A stretch of DNA of 64,000 nt from assembly GCA_002869585.1 (NCBI GenBank), contig PKUO01000003.1:1-64000 (forward strand), in the 5' to 3' direction. The stretch is from Sedimenticola sp. (GTDB taxonomy: Bacteria; Pseudomonadota; Gammaproteobacteria; Chromatiales; Chromatiaceae). Made by a program: the position numbers and the translations under genes. The notes beneath the pieces are model-generated. The model saw only the letters and a list, made by a program, of their open reading frames with translations, had not been told where the DNA came from and ran no database searches. This document shows, one piece after another, positions 1 to 8,933 of this stretch. Numbering within the stretch: the first letter of the stretch is position 1; the number at the start of each line of letters is the position of its first letter.

Positions 1-306
1 CTGGGATACAAGTCCCGGTGGCTGGGCGGGGAGGTATTGGCAGTAAATCCAGCCTATACCTCTCGCACCTGTTCGGCCTGCGGGCATGAGGCGGCAGAGG
101 ATCGCCGAACGCAAGCGAAGTTCCACTGTGTGTCGTGCGGCCATAAGGCGCATGCCGACCACAATGCGGCGCTCAATATTTTAGCGGCAGGGCATGCCGT
201 TTTAGCCTGTGGAGCAGAGGCGTTGGCCGCTGTGATGAAGCAGGAACCCGCCGAAGCGACTCAGGGCAATTGCGCCCTAAGCGCGGTAGGAATCCCCGTC
301 CTTTAG
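1..306 (+). CDS. tnpB: TnpB-family RNA-guided nuclease, C-terminal part (IS200/IS605 type), cut by window edge
   Basis: The reading frame is open from base 1, so the gene starts outside the window. The visible residues carry the hallmark TnpB C-terminus: a zinc ribbon with two CxxC pairs (CSACG and CVSCG) followed by ADHNAALNIL, which contains the last RuvC aspartate. TnpB is a transposon-encoded RNA-guided endonuclease whose guide RNA overlaps the 3' end of its own gene. The protein ends in TAG inside the right-end hairpin, as is usual for this family. No tnpA can be seen because the left part is missing. The last 25 or so residues after the RuvC motif are a variable tail. Confidence 0.9.
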   Translation: MGYKSRWLGGEVLAVNPAYTSRTCSACGHEAAEDRRTQAKFHCVSCGHKAHADHNAALNILAAGHAVLACGAEALAAVMKQEPAEATQGNCALSAVGIPVL

Positions 307-323
307 GGCGGGGAGGATGTCAA
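287..323 (+). mobile_element. Right end of IS200/IS605-type element with subterminal hairpin (omegaRNA 3' region)
   Basis: An 8-bp stem with one G-T wobble (CCCCGTCC, loop TTTA, GGGCGGGG) lies at 293-312 and overlaps the tnpB stop codon. It is followed by GAGGATGTCAA. Hairpin plus TCAA is the usual form of an IS605-family right end, so I place the element boundary after TCAA at about 320-323. In this family the omegaRNA scaffold spans this hairpin and its guide is the flanking host sequence, which here would begin at about 324. The exact boundary is inferred from family knowledge. Confidence 0.7.
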
Positions 324-362
324 TCTAGCATCAATCACATACCGCTCTAGCAAATTTATCCA

Positions 363-401
363 TAAAAAAACCGCCCCGGTTGTCACAGGAGCGGTTTTTC
401 A
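363..401 (-). terminator. Rho-independent terminator of the TRAP binding-protein gene
   Basis: On the minus strand a CCGCTCC/GGGGCGG stem with one mismatch is followed by a run of seven T. It lies about 40 bases past the stop of the minus-strand gene ending at 443. The plus-strand side also carries five T after the stem, so it may work in both directions. Confidence 0.75.
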
Positions 402-442
402 TGCGCCGTTCGGTGACTGCTCACCGTCAGGCATCTTTTGGC

Positions 443-1525
443 TTAAAGCGAGCGTTGGTTCAGATAGGCGCGCTCTGAGACATTGTGCCAGGCAATCGCC
501 TGATCACGGAACTTGCGGAAAGAAGCGAAGACCTTACCGGACATCGGATCTTTTGCCGCCAGTTCTGACACCACCTCATCAGACAGCTCTTTAAGCTTCT
601 TCATGACCTCATCCGGGTACTGACGCAGATCGACCTTGTGCTCGGTTACCAGGGTTTCCAGGGCCGCGTTGTTACGCGCGGTGTATTCCGCCAGCATATT
701 GGCATTCGCCACTCTCGCTGCATTCAGCACGATGGACTGCAGATCTTTCGGCAGGGCCTCCAGCGCTTTCTTGTTGACAAAGCACTCCAGGGTTGTGCCT
801 GGCTCATGCCAGCCCGGGTAGTAATAGTATTTCGCCGCCTTGTAGAGCCCGAAAGCCATGTCGTTATAGGGACCGACCCACTCGGTAGCGTCGATAGCGC
901 CCGACTGGAGAGAAGGAAAAATTTCCCCGCCCGGAAGCAGCACCGGCGTGCCACCGGCGCGTTTCAGCACTTCACCACCGAGACCGGGAATACGCATCTT
1001 CAGACCTTCGAGGTCTGTAACTTTGTTGATCTCCTTGTTGAACCAGCCGCCCATCTGCACGCCGGTGTTGCCGGCCGCTGTCGGCACCAGGCCGAATTCT
1101 GCATAGACCTCGGTCCACAACTCCATGCCACCACCGCTGTATAGCCAGCCGTTCATCTCCTGCGCTGTCAGGCCGAATGGGACCGCCGCAAAAAACTGCG
1201 CCGCCTCACTCTTGCCCTTCCAGTAGTAGGCCGCGCCGTGTCCCATTTCCGCCGTACCACGGGAAACCGCATCGAAAATCTCCAGTGCACCCACCAGTTC
1301 GTTGGCACCATAGACCTTAACTTCGAGGCGGCCACCGCTCATCTCGGTGATGAGATCGGCCAGATCGTTGGCGCCTGTTCCCAGACCCGGAAAGTTCTTC
1401 GGCCAGGTGGTGACCATTTTCCACTTAATCTTCTCTTCTGCATGTACTGCAGGTGCGCCTGTAACCGCAGCACCCACTGCCAGTGAACCGGCACCTAAAG
1501 ATTTCACGAAATCACGACGCTTCAT
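443..1525 (-). CDS. TRAP transporter solute-binding protein, DctP family, Tat-exported
   Basis: The 360-residue protein begins with a twin-arginine signal (MKRRDFVKSLGAGS, small hydrophobic stretch, cleavage near AVHA). It continues with a DctP-type periplasmic binding fold, recognisable from KWKMVTTWPKNFPGLG near the mature N-terminus and WVGPYND and GWHEPG further on. It should bind a carboxylate-type ligand in the periplasm and hand it to a DctQM permease. No dctQ or dctM lies in the window, so the partner is elsewhere or the protein serves another role. The start is well supported by GAGGAGG upstream of the ATG. The gene appears monocistronic with its own terminator. Ligand is unknown. 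Confidence 0.9.
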   Translation of the reverse strand: MKRRDFVKSLGAGSLAVGAAVTGAPAVHAEEKIKWKMVTTWPKNFPGLGTGANDLADLITEMSGGRLEVKVYGANELVGALEIFDAVSRGTAEMGHGAAYYWKGKSEAAQFFAAVPFGLTAQEMNGWLYSGGGMELWTEVYAEFGLVPTAAGNTGVQMGGWFNKEINKVTDLEGLKMRIPGLGGEVLKRAGGTPVLLPGGEIFPSLQSGAIDATEWVGPYNDMAFGLYKAAKYYYYPGWHEPGTTLECFVNKKALEALPKDLQSIVLNAARVANANMLAEYTARNNAALETLVTEHKVDLRQYPDEVMKKLKELSDEVVSELAAKDPMSGKVFASFRKFRDQAIAWHNVSERAYLNQRSL

Positions 1526-1632
1526 GTACCCTCCTCGTATATTGTTTTCACATGAGATGCGTTATCAGAGTGTAACCTGATAGATATTAGACCAGGGCAG
1601 GGGATAGTACAATTTGGCTTTTCGGCCAATCG

Positions 1633-3798
1633 TCATAAAACCTGCAGGTTGGCATAGGCTACCACCAACCACTTGGCGCCTACAGCCTCAAAATTCACAT
1701 GGATTCTGGCGCTGCCGCCCTGACCCTCGGCATTCAACACCACACCCTCGCCAAATTTCGGATGCCGCACACGCTGACCCAATCTGAAACCACTCTCTTC
1801 GGCAATCATACCGATTGGCGCGGGTGAGTAGAGTGGGCGGGTAACCTGGGGGCGGGCGCGCACCTCCTGGATCAACTCCTTCGGAATCTCCCGCAGAAAG
1901 CGCGAGGGCAGGGGATAGCTTTCACTGCCATGCAGACGGCGGCTCTCGGCACAGGTCAGATAGAGTTGCTGCATGGCGCGCGTCATACCGACATAGCAGA
2001 GCCGCCGCTCCTCTTGCAGGCGATCAGGGTCTTCCGCGGACATGCTGTGCGGAAACAGTCCCTCCTCGAGCCCGGCGATAAACACCAGCGGGAACTCCAG
2101 TCCCTTGGCCGAATGCAGGGTCATCAGCTGCACACAGTCATCATAGGCATTGCCCTGGGCCTCACCTGCCTCCAGGGCGGCGTGGGACAGAAAGGCGGAG
2201 AGTTCATCCAGCTCTTCCTCGCCCTCCACCGCTTCATAGCTGAATTGCCGGGTTGCATTGACCAGTTCCTCCAGGTTCTCCACCCGGTCCTGGCCCTTAC
2301 CATCACGGCTCTTTTTGAAATGTTCGATCAGGCCGGATGCACTGATCAGCTGATCCATCAGTTCATGCAACGCCAGCTCCTGGGTGCTGACCCGCTGTTC
2401 CTCGATCAATTCGAGAAAGGCATTCAGCGCCGTGGCTGCCCGTTTGGTCATTGCGCCACCCCTGACCAGTTCATGAGACGCCTGCCACATTGAGGTGGTG
2501 AAGTCCCGGGCATGGGCCCGCACGGCATCCAGGGTCTTCGCCCCGATACCCCTGGGCGGCATGTTCACCGCACGCTCAAACGACGGATCATCTTCGGGGT
2601 TGGCCATCAGGCGCAGATAGGCGAGGGCGTCTTTAATCTCCGCCCGCTCGAAGAATCTCAATCCACCATAGACCCGGTAGGGGATCTGCGCCTGAATCAA
2701 TGCCTCCTCAAACAGCCGCGACTGGGCGTTGGAACGGTAGAGGATGGCCACCTCCTGGCGGCGATGCCCCTCATCGATAAACTGGCGCGCGCGCTCAATG
2801 ACAAAACGCGCCTCGTCCACTTCATTGAAGGCGGAATAGAGATTGAGCGGCTCACCTTCTGCGTCTTCGGTCCAGAGATCCTTGCCGAGGCGGGTCGGGT
2901 TATGGGCGATCACGGCATTAGCGGCCTTGAGAATATTGCCGCTGGAGCGGTAATTCTGTTCCAGACGAACCAACGGGGCGGTGGGATAATCCTTTTGGAA
3001 ATCACGGATATTCTCCACCTTGGCGCCACGCCAACCATAAATCGACTGGTCATCATCGCCCACCACGAACAGGTTGTTGTTCTCGCCGGCCAACAGCCGC
3101 AGCCAGGCATACTGGATCGTATTGGTATCCTGAAACTCATCCACCAACACATGCTGAAAACGCTCGCGATAGTGATGCAGCACATCTGGCCGGTCACGCC
3201 ATAATTCATGGGCACGTAGCAGCAGTTCGGCAAAATCAACCACACCACCGCGTTCACAGGCGTTCTGATACTCCTGGTAGAGACGGATCATCTGCCGCTG
3301 AAACGGGTCGCCACCATCATCCAGGTGCTGCGGCCTGCGGCCCTCGTCTTTCTGGGTGTTGATGTACCACTGCACCTGGCGCGGCGGCCAGCGCGACTCA
3401 TCCAGGTCCAGGCTCTTCAGCAGGCGTTTGATCATCCGGTGCTGATCATCGGAATCGAGAATCTGAAAGGTCTTCGGCAGCTTGGCCTCCTGCCAGTGGG
3501 CGCGCAGAAGCCGATGGGCCAGACCATGAAAAGTGCCTACCCACATGCCACCCACCGGATGACCGAGCAACTCCTCAATACGCGCCCGCATCTCCCGCGC
3601 CGCCTTGTTGGTGAAGGTGACCGCCAGAATACTCCAGGGTGACGCCCCCGCCACCTGAATCAGCCAGGCGATACGATGCACCAGCACCCGTGTCTTGCCG
3701 CTGCCTGCTCCGGCCAAAACCAGCATGCTGCCGGCTGGTGCGGAAACCGCCTCGCGTTGGGCGTCGTTGAGATCGTCGAGAATATGCGAAACATCCAT
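1633..3798 (-). CDS. uvrD: DNA helicase II (UvrD)
   Basis: A 721-residue superfamily 1 3'-5' helicase that acts in nucleotide excision and mismatch repair by removing UvrC or nicked strands. Motifs appear in order: Walker A AGAGSGKT (about residue 30), DEFQDTN (motif II), GDDDQSIYGWRGA (motif III), LEQNYRSS (motif IV), LHSAKGLEFPLVF (motif V) and CYVGMTRA (motif VI). Length and the C-terminal VRHPKFGEGVV segment are typical of UvrD rather than Rep or PcrA. It is transcribed divergently from the DUF2868 gene at 3912, with a 113-bp shared upstream region. The ribosome-binding site is weak. Confidence 0.96.
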   Translation of the reverse strand: MDVSHILDDLNDAQREAVSAPAGSMLVLAGAGSGKTRVLVHRIAWLIQVAGASPWSILAVTFTNKAAREMRARIEELLGHPVGGMWVGTFHGLAHRLLRAHWQEAKLPKTFQILDSDDQHRMIKRLLKSLDLDESRWPPRQVQWYINTQKDEGRRPQHLDDGGDPFQRQMIRLYQEYQNACERGGVVDFAELLLRAHELWRDRPDVLHHYRERFQHVLVDEFQDTNTIQYAWLRLLAGENNNLFVVGDDDQSIYGWRGAKVENIRDFQKDYPTAPLVRLEQNYRSSGNILKAANAVIAHNPTRLGKDLWTEDAEGEPLNLYSAFNEVDEARFVIERARQFIDEGHRRQEVAILYRSNAQSRLFEEALIQAQIPYRVYGGLRFFERAEIKDALAYLRLMANPEDDPSFERAVNMPPRGIGAKTLDAVRAHARDFTTSMWQASHELVRGGAMTKRAATALNAFLELIEEQRVSTQELALHELMDQLISASGLIEHFKKSRDGKGQDRVENLEELVNATRQFSYEAVEGEEELDELSAFLSHAALEAGEAQGNAYDDCVQLMTLHSAKGLEFPLVFIAGLEEGLFPHSMSAEDPDRLQEERRLCYVGMTRAMQQLYLTCAESRRLHGSESYPLPSRFLREIPKELIQEVRARPQVTRPLYSPAPIGMIAEESGFRLGQRVRHPKFGEGVVLNAEGQGGSARIHVNFEAVGAKWLVVAYANLQVL

Positions 3799-3911
3799 CC
3801 AGCGATTGTAGCAACCAATCGAAAATGGAACGACCTCATAAGAAGCACTGTCGGAAAAAACTACTCATGCGATAATTCAGCATCAGCCACAAAACGGATC
3901 ACCTGGCAAAA

Positions 3912-5264
3912 ATGACCATCTGGGAAAAGAGCCTACTTCTGCTTCAGCTACGGCAGCGCCTGGAGACCGAGCGCACCACCGACTGGCAGACGCTGCACAA
4001 GCGTGATCGCGGCTGGTTTCTGGCTCAATCTGCGCCCGACCTCTGGTCACGCCTGCGTAACTGGCTGGACCAGTGGAGCGCGGCACCAGGCAGCGGTATC
4101 CATCTGATGGTCTATGGTCTGAGCCTGGTTGCATTGATACTTGGCTTTTCCCTGATAGCCGGCCTGCTTGAATTTCTCACCTTTGAGCGCATCAATCTGC
4201 TGTGGTTTTTGCTGATCGCCATCGCACTGCCATTTGTCTGGTGGCTTGCCGCCCTGTTCTTCAGCGCAGCGCAGGTACCCTTCCCACTGGCCACGCTGGT
4301 CGAGCACCGCCTGCCACGGGGTATCGCCGTACCGGCCGCGCTCAGACCGCTCCTGAAACATACCATTCTCACTCTGGGGCAGCAGCTGTCGCTGCTATTT
4401 GCCATTGGCATGCTACTGGCTTTTCTGCTCTATCTTCTGGTCACCGACCTTGCCTTCGGGTGGTCCTCAACACTCAACCTGACCGGCGACCTGGTGCATC
4501 AGATGACATCCCTTATTGCCTGGCCCTGGCAACAGGTCTGGCCAGCGGCTGTGCCCTCGGCTGAGCTCATCGAGCAAACCCACTATTTCCGATCGGCACC
4601 TTTCAGTGCAGAGCAACCGGCCCTGTTCGGACAGTGGTGGCGTTTCCTGCTGATGTGCCTGCTGGTTTACGTGGTGATTCCCCGACTGATCACCGCGACA
4701 CTCTACCGCCTGCAACTGAAAGGCATGCAGCGGAGTGTATTGAATAGCGATGCGCTGATTAGCGGCCTGTTGCAGCGGTTAAGCACAGAACTCATCGATC
4801 ATGAAGCAGAGCAGGTTGAACAGCTGGATATCCCTGCCGCCCCAGCCAGCGCTGCGCCGGCAACGATTGCCTATCCGCAAATAATCAGCTGGGGTATCTG
4901 GCCGGATGAGCTCATCGGATCCCTGCATAAGCATCTCGATGCGGATCAATCAGCGGTCTACTGGGCATCAATCGACTCGCCTGACAAGATTGACTCAACG
5001 CTGACCGCACTGCAGGCGCTGCCGGATCGACAGACCCTGCTGTTGTGCAAGGGCTGGGAACCGCCCACTGGCGAGCTGGCTGATTTCTGCCAGCAACTCG
5101 GCGAGCTGAGGACACGCCTGTTCCTCTGGCCTGTTCCCCTGGCCGGCATGAGCGATGCGCGGCAACAGACACTGATTCAATCCTGGCAGGCCTTCATGCG
5201 TCAGCTCCCTGATCCGTTTCATCTGATCACCGAACCTCTAGCGGAAGGGTCGGATCATGAGTGA
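3912..5264 (+). CDS. DUF2868 membrane protein
   Basis: A 450-residue protein with a short soluble N-terminus and several hydrophobic segments (about residues 58-85, 95-118, 155-180 and 235-260). After these comes a soluble C-terminal half with an alternating alpha/beta pattern. It matches the DUF2868 family as I know it, whose function is not established. Its stop codon overlaps the start of the DUF3482 GTPase by 8 bp, and the two families are commonly paired. This suggests a membrane protein working with a GTPase. It is divergent from uvrD. Confidence 0.8.
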   Translation: MTIWEKSLLLLQLRQRLETERTTDWQTLHKRDRGWFLAQSAPDLWSRLRNWLDQWSAAPGSGIHLMVYGLSLVALILGFSLIAGLLEFLTFERINLLWFLLIAIALPFVWWLAALFFSAAQVPFPLATLVEHRLPRGIAVPAALRPLLKHTILTLGQQLSLLFAIGMLLAFLLYLLVTDLAFGWSSTLNLTGDLVHQMTSLIAWPWQQVWPAAVPSAELIEQTHYFRSAPFSAEQPALFGQWWRFLLMCLLVYVVIPRLITATLYRLQLKGMQRSVLNSDALISGLLQRLSTELIDHEAEQVEQLDIPAAPASAAPATIAYPQIISWGIWPDELIGSLHKHLDADQSAVYWASIDSPDKIDSTLTALQALPDRQTLLLCKGWEPPTGELADFCQQLGELRTRLFLWPVPLAGMSDARQQTLIQSWQAFMRQLPDPFHLITEPLAEGSDHE

Positions 5265-6645
5265 TCACCCGGTATTTGCGGTTGTCGGGCACCCCAACAA
5301 GGGCAAATCGTCGGTGGTCTCTGCGCTGACTCAGAACGACCAGGTCAAGATATCGCCCGTCTCCGGCACCACCCGGGTGTCGCAACGCTTCACCCTGAAG
5401 CTGGATAACAGCACCGTGTTCGAACTGGTCGATACCCCCGGCTTCCAACGCGCCAACAAATGCCTGGCCTGGCTCAATCGCCAGGAGGTGAGCGCCGATC
5501 AACGGCCGCAACGGGTCAAGGAGTTCGTGAGTCATTTCCGCGAGACGAAAGAGTTTATGGACGAGGTGGAACTGCTGACGCCGATCATCAATGGCGCTGG
5601 TATTATCTACGTGGTCGATGGCTCACTGCCCTACAGCCCGGAATATGAGACCGAGATGGAGATCCTGCGCTGGACCGGCAGTCCGCGCCTGGCGTTGATC
5701 AACCCCATTGGCGGGGACACCTTTGTTGACCAGTGGCAGCAGGCGCTCAATCAATACTTCAGTCTGGTGCGCGTGTTCGACCCCCTGCATGCAAGCTTCG
5801 ATCAGCACCTGCAACTGTTGCGTACCTTCGGCCAGCTCGACACCCACAAAACCCAGGCGTTTGATCACGCCATCGAAGAACTGGAACACTACCGCGAGCT
5901 GAAACTGCAACAGGCTGCGCGCATTATGGTCGAGAACCTGCACCGTCTGCTGACCTGGCAGCAATCGAGCAGACGGCTGGAGCAGGCTGCAAAGGAAAGG
6001 CTCAACGCGCTTATCCCGGATGAGATTGCCCGCTTCAACTGCCAGCTCAACCAGATGGAGCGGGAGGGGCAGAAGCAGTTGGAGGCGCTGTTTCTCTATC
6101 ACCAACTGGAGTCTGACATTGCCCAGCTACAGGTGCATGAAACCGAACTGATGGATGAAACCCAATGGTCACTCTGGGGACTTGAGAAAAGACAACTGAT
6201 CCTGGTTAGCGCCGGAGCGGGTGCGGCCATTGGACTGATTGCCGATGTCGGGCTCGGTGGCACCTCACTGATGACCGGCGCAGTCAGCGGCGGCCTGCTG
6301 GGCGGTATTTCCGGCTGGCTGGGTCTCGACTGGATTAAAGATAAACTACCCGCGTGGCTGCCATACAGCGCGGAAAAACACCTGCTTGGCCCGGTCAGGG
6401 ACCCCAATTTTGCCTTTGTCATCCTCGGCCGCGCCCTCAGCCACGCCCAGGCCATGCTCGCCCACAGCCATGCCGATCGCAGTCAATTGAACATTCGGGA
6501 TGAGCAACTCAAGCGGATGCAATCACTGGAACTGAAAACCCAGGTGAGGCTGTTGAAGCAGTGTCAGCAGCTAAGAAAGGAGGGGCCGCAAAGCAAGGCA
6601 GCAGATAAACTGAGGCAGTGGATTTATCAACAACTCACCGCTTAA
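5257..6645 (+). CDS. GTPase with DUF3482 domain
   Basis: A 462-residue protein with an N-terminal Era/TrmE-like G domain: P-loop GHPNKGKSS at about residues 11-19, a Thr-rich switch I (SGTTRV) and G3 motif DTPGF. The usual NKxD specificity motif is not seen; the corresponding strand reads LALINPIGGD, so nucleotide preference may be atypical. The C-terminal half (DUF3482) is helical with a glycine-rich hydrophobic stretch (about residues 315-355) that could insert in membrane. It is translationally coupled to DUF2868 by an 8-bp overlap. The partner relationship is inferred from this coupling. Confidence 0.85.
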   Translation: MSDHPVFAVVGHPNKGKSSVVSALTQNDQVKISPVSGTTRVSQRFTLKLDNSTVFELVDTPGFQRANKCLAWLNRQEVSADQRPQRVKEFVSHFRETKEFMDEVELLTPIINGAGIIYVVDGSLPYSPEYETEMEILRWTGSPRLALINPIGGDTFVDQWQQALNQYFSLVRVFDPLHASFDQHLQLLRTFGQLDTHKTQAFDHAIEELEHYRELKLQQAARIMVENLHRLLTWQQSSRRLEQAAKERLNALIPDEIARFNCQLNQMEREGQKQLEALFLYHQLESDIAQLQVHETELMDETQWSLWGLEKRQLILVSAGAGAAIGLIADVGLGGTSLMTGAVSGGLLGGISGWLGLDWIKDKLPAWLPYSAEKHLLGPVRDPNFAFVILGRALSHAQAMLAHSHADRSQLNIRDEQLKRMQSLELKTQVRLLKQCQQLRKEGPQSKAADKLRQWIYQQLTA

Positions 6646-6653
6646 GCCGCCGT

Positions 6654-7106
6654 TTATTCGATGACCCAATGGGTGGAGTTCGCGGTAGCAAATTTATCAC
6701 CCTGCTGACTCTCAACACTCGCCTGGAAATACAACAGGCGTTTTTTACTCCCCATGAACTTCGCCTTCACATAGACGAACCCTATCTCCGGCGATATCGC
6801 TTTGGTGTACTTGAGCTCCAGATGCCGGGTGTAACTGGGAGGCGCAACCAGCATGCTCAGCGGCCCAATGGTATTGTCGATGACCGCCGCAATTATCCCA
6901 CCCTGCAATGTGCCATAGGGGTTGAGATATTCCGACAGAACCGGGAAGCGGTTGACCAGAACCTTTTTGTCCAGATCAATCTCAACCATTTCACCGCGCA
7001 GGGTATCAAATACCGGGGGAGGGAAATTGATATCATCGAGCCGATTTCCCAGCTGCTCTTCCAGAATGGCGCATAGCTCCCCGGGAATTCTGTCTCTGTC
7101 TAACAC
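6654..7106 (-). CDS. PaaI-family hotdog thioesterase
   Basis: A 150-residue single hotdog-fold protein. The family signature is seen as LNPYGTLQGGIIAAVIDN, where the loop and following Asp form the active site of PaaI-type acyl-CoA thioesterases. It probably hydrolyses an aryl- or acyl-CoA, with substrate unknown. The start is GTG at 7106, chosen because a strong AAGGAGG lies 4 bases upstream. It converges with the DUF3482 GTPase gene, leaving only 8 bp between the stops. Confidence 0.85.
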   Translation of the reverse strand: MLDRDRIPGELCAILEEQLGNRLDDINFPPPVFDTLRGEMVEIDLDKKVLVNRFPVLSEYLNPYGTLQGGIIAAVIDNTIGPLSMLVAPPSYTRHLELKYTKAISPEIGFVYVKAKFMGSKKRLLYFQASVESQQGDKFATANSTHWVIE

Positions 7107-7142
7107 TGCGCCTCCTTCGCGGCAAAGCCCAGGTGCTCCGGC

Positions 7143-7520
7143 TTAATTGAGATCCACAGCAAACTGTTTCAATAGCTCAATAGGCACAATCTCCAGTGCC
7201 CGCTTATGGGTGCGAGTCAAATGCACCCGCGGCGCCATGTTATCCTGGTAGGCCTGCAACCAGCGGCCTGCACAGAGACACCAGCTATCGCCCGGCTTCA
7301 CGCCCTTGAAGCCAAATTCGGGCATGGGCGACGACAGGTCGTTGCCCTTGAACCTGGAGTATTCCAGGAACTCCTGAGTGGCTTCGATGCAGACCGTATG
7401 AGAGCCGATGTCCTCCTCGCAGGTGTTGCATTTCCCATCCCGAAAAAAGCCGGTCACCGGATCCTCGCCACACAGCATCAGCGGCTCACCAAGGACATTG
7501 ACTGATTCATCCATTTTCAT
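7143..7520 (-). CDS. DUF2237 family protein
   Basis: A 125-residue cytoplasmic protein starting MKMDESVNVLGEPL. It contains the conserved DUF2237 features PVTGFFRDGKCNT, the CEEDIGSHTVCI segment and PGDSWCLCAGRWLQA. The many cysteines suggest metal binding, but no function is established. The start at 7520 is preferred over an upstream ATG at 7559 because GAGAGGTG lies just before it and family members begin here. It ends 36 bp before the thioesterase start, so the two may be co-transcribed. Confidence 0.85.
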   Translation of the reverse strand: MKMDESVNVLGEPLMLCGEDPVTGFFRDGKCNTCEEDIGSHTVCIEATQEFLEYSRFKGNDLSSPMPEFGFKGVKPGDSWCLCAGRWLQAYQDNMAPRVHLTRTHKRALEIVPIELLKQFAVDLN

Positions 7521-7590
7521 AAGCGATACACCTCTCAAAAAGATGCCCAAGTATGACATCTATCGATTCAAGCAGGCGGGCAGTTCTCCG

Positions 7591-8208
7591 TTAATCTTTT
7601 CTGACAAAACTGAAATAGGCAAATCTCTGCGCCTGATTTGCCGGCGTGATATGCGTTTCGCTGCACTCCTCCAGCAATTCGAAATCATCTCCCAGTTCCC
7701 GCATAAGCTTGGCTGCATCATATTGGACGATATCAAGACCACTGCATTTTGTCGGCCCGCCAATCGCAAAGGCCCCCATGATCAGCTGCCCATCGGGTTC
7801 AAGCGTTCGCCTCAGCACGTCGACATACTTTTCTCTATCCGAAGCCTCGGTCAAAAAGTGGAACACCGCCCGGTCATGCCACAGGGAATAGCGTCGCGGA
7901 GAAAGAAACCCGGTAATATCCGCCTCATGCCAAACCACCTTGTCAGAATTCTGTTTGAACCGCTCCTTGGCGCTGGCCAGCGCCGTTGCCGAGATATCCA
8001 GAACCGCTACCTGGGAATAACCCTCGGCACACAGAAAGTCCACCAGCACAGACGCGCCACCACCCACATCAATAACCGCGGCATCCTTGGCAAGCCCGAC
8101 ATTGCGGATGAGTTGCAGTGACACGAGCGGTTCCTTCTGGTACCAGCTGACAGCAAGCGGTGATTTATCCGCGTATACCTTTTCCCAATGTTGCTTTCTC
8201 TCAGACAT
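7591..8208 (-). CDS. Class I SAM-dependent methyltransferase
   Basis: A 205-residue Rossmann-type methyltransferase. Motif I is VIDVGGGASVLVDFL (about residues 44-58), the acidic end of strand 2 is VAVLDIS, and motif II/III residues are seen in HEADIT and WHDRAVFHFL. Substrate is not recognisable; the WYQKEP N-terminus is common in a group of small-molecule or tellurite/thiol-type methyltransferases. The start at MSERKQHW is preferred over an upstream ATG at 8232 because GGGA precedes it and the conserved sequence begins there. Confidence 0.85.
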   Translation of the reverse strand: MSERKQHWEKVYADKSPLAVSWYQKEPLVSLQLIRNVGLAKDAAVIDVGGGASVLVDFLCAEGYSQVAVLDISATALASAKERFKQNSDKVVWHEADITGFLSPRRYSLWHDRAVFHFLTEASDREKYVDVLRRTLEPDGQLIMGAFAIGGPTKCSGLDIVQYDAAKLMRELGDDFELLEECSETHITPANQAQRFAYFSFVRKD

Positions 8209-8238
8209 AGTTAAATCCCACACCCTGAGCACAAATTG

Positions 8239-8856
8239 TCACATCAGCGCTTCAACAAAAGACTGGAATGTTTTTGTGCCTTGTGATGTGTGTAACCAAA
8301 TAAAAATAGCGCAATTCAATAAAACCATTATCCAGAAAACTGCAAGAAACGACTCTTTTTTCGATTTGTGCCGCAACTTCTGTTGGGCGATTAGCGCACC
8401 CGGCCATCCACCTGCCAGTGCAAGCAAGTGCAGTGTACTCTCTTTAGTTCTCCAAGCTCCCTCCCTGGCTGCCGATTTATCACGCGCATACATAATGAAA
8501 GTCATGGAACTCACCGCAAGATAAATCGCAAAAATTGCAGGGTGTAGCTTTGAGGCAACTACTGAAACAGCAACAATAGTCAGAAAAACCATTGCAGCAA
8601 TGACTGACAATGAATTCCTACCTTGCTTCTTTTTTTGCTGCAGACAATCACCAGCCAAGGTGGCCGTTACAGCACATGGCCTACCCTGCTTATCGTTAGA
8701 CAAGGCATAGGTCACAACCTGATTTACTTCTGGGCGTCGATTTCGATTACCGAAGGCATTGATATGAACAAAAACCTGTTTTCCCCCATCATTCGGCACT
8801 ATAAATCCATATCCTTTATCATCGTTCCAAGATGTTATTTTTCCTTTAACTCGCAT
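8239..8856 (-). CDS. Cold-shock domain protein fused to DUF1294 membrane domain
   Basis: A 205-residue protein. Residues 1-65 are a cold-shock domain with RNP1-like KGYGFI and RNP2-like VFVHINAF, expected to bind single-stranded nucleic acid. Residues 85-200 are a DUF1294 domain with about four hydrophobic helices and the family motif AxxxAWRTxESTLH followed by GGWPGALIAQ. The fusion is a known arrangement of unknown role, placing an RNA/ssDNA-binding domain at the membrane. AAGGG precedes the start codon. Confidence 0.88.
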   Translation of the reverse strand: MRVKGKITSWNDDKGYGFIVPNDGGKQVFVHINAFGNRNRRPEVNQVVTYALSNDKQGRPCAVTATLAGDCLQQKKKQGRNSLSVIAAMVFLTIVAVSVVASKLHPAIFAIYLAVSSMTFIMYARDKSAAREGAWRTKESTLHLLALAGGWPGALIAQQKLRHKSKKESFLAVFWIMVLLNCAIFIWLHTSQGTKTFQSFVEALM

Positions 8857-8933
8857 GCTGTTACCCTTTTTCCTACAACTACATATATGATTTTAAATAC
8901 TCTACCATGCCCTGAATTCCAACCAACTTCAGA

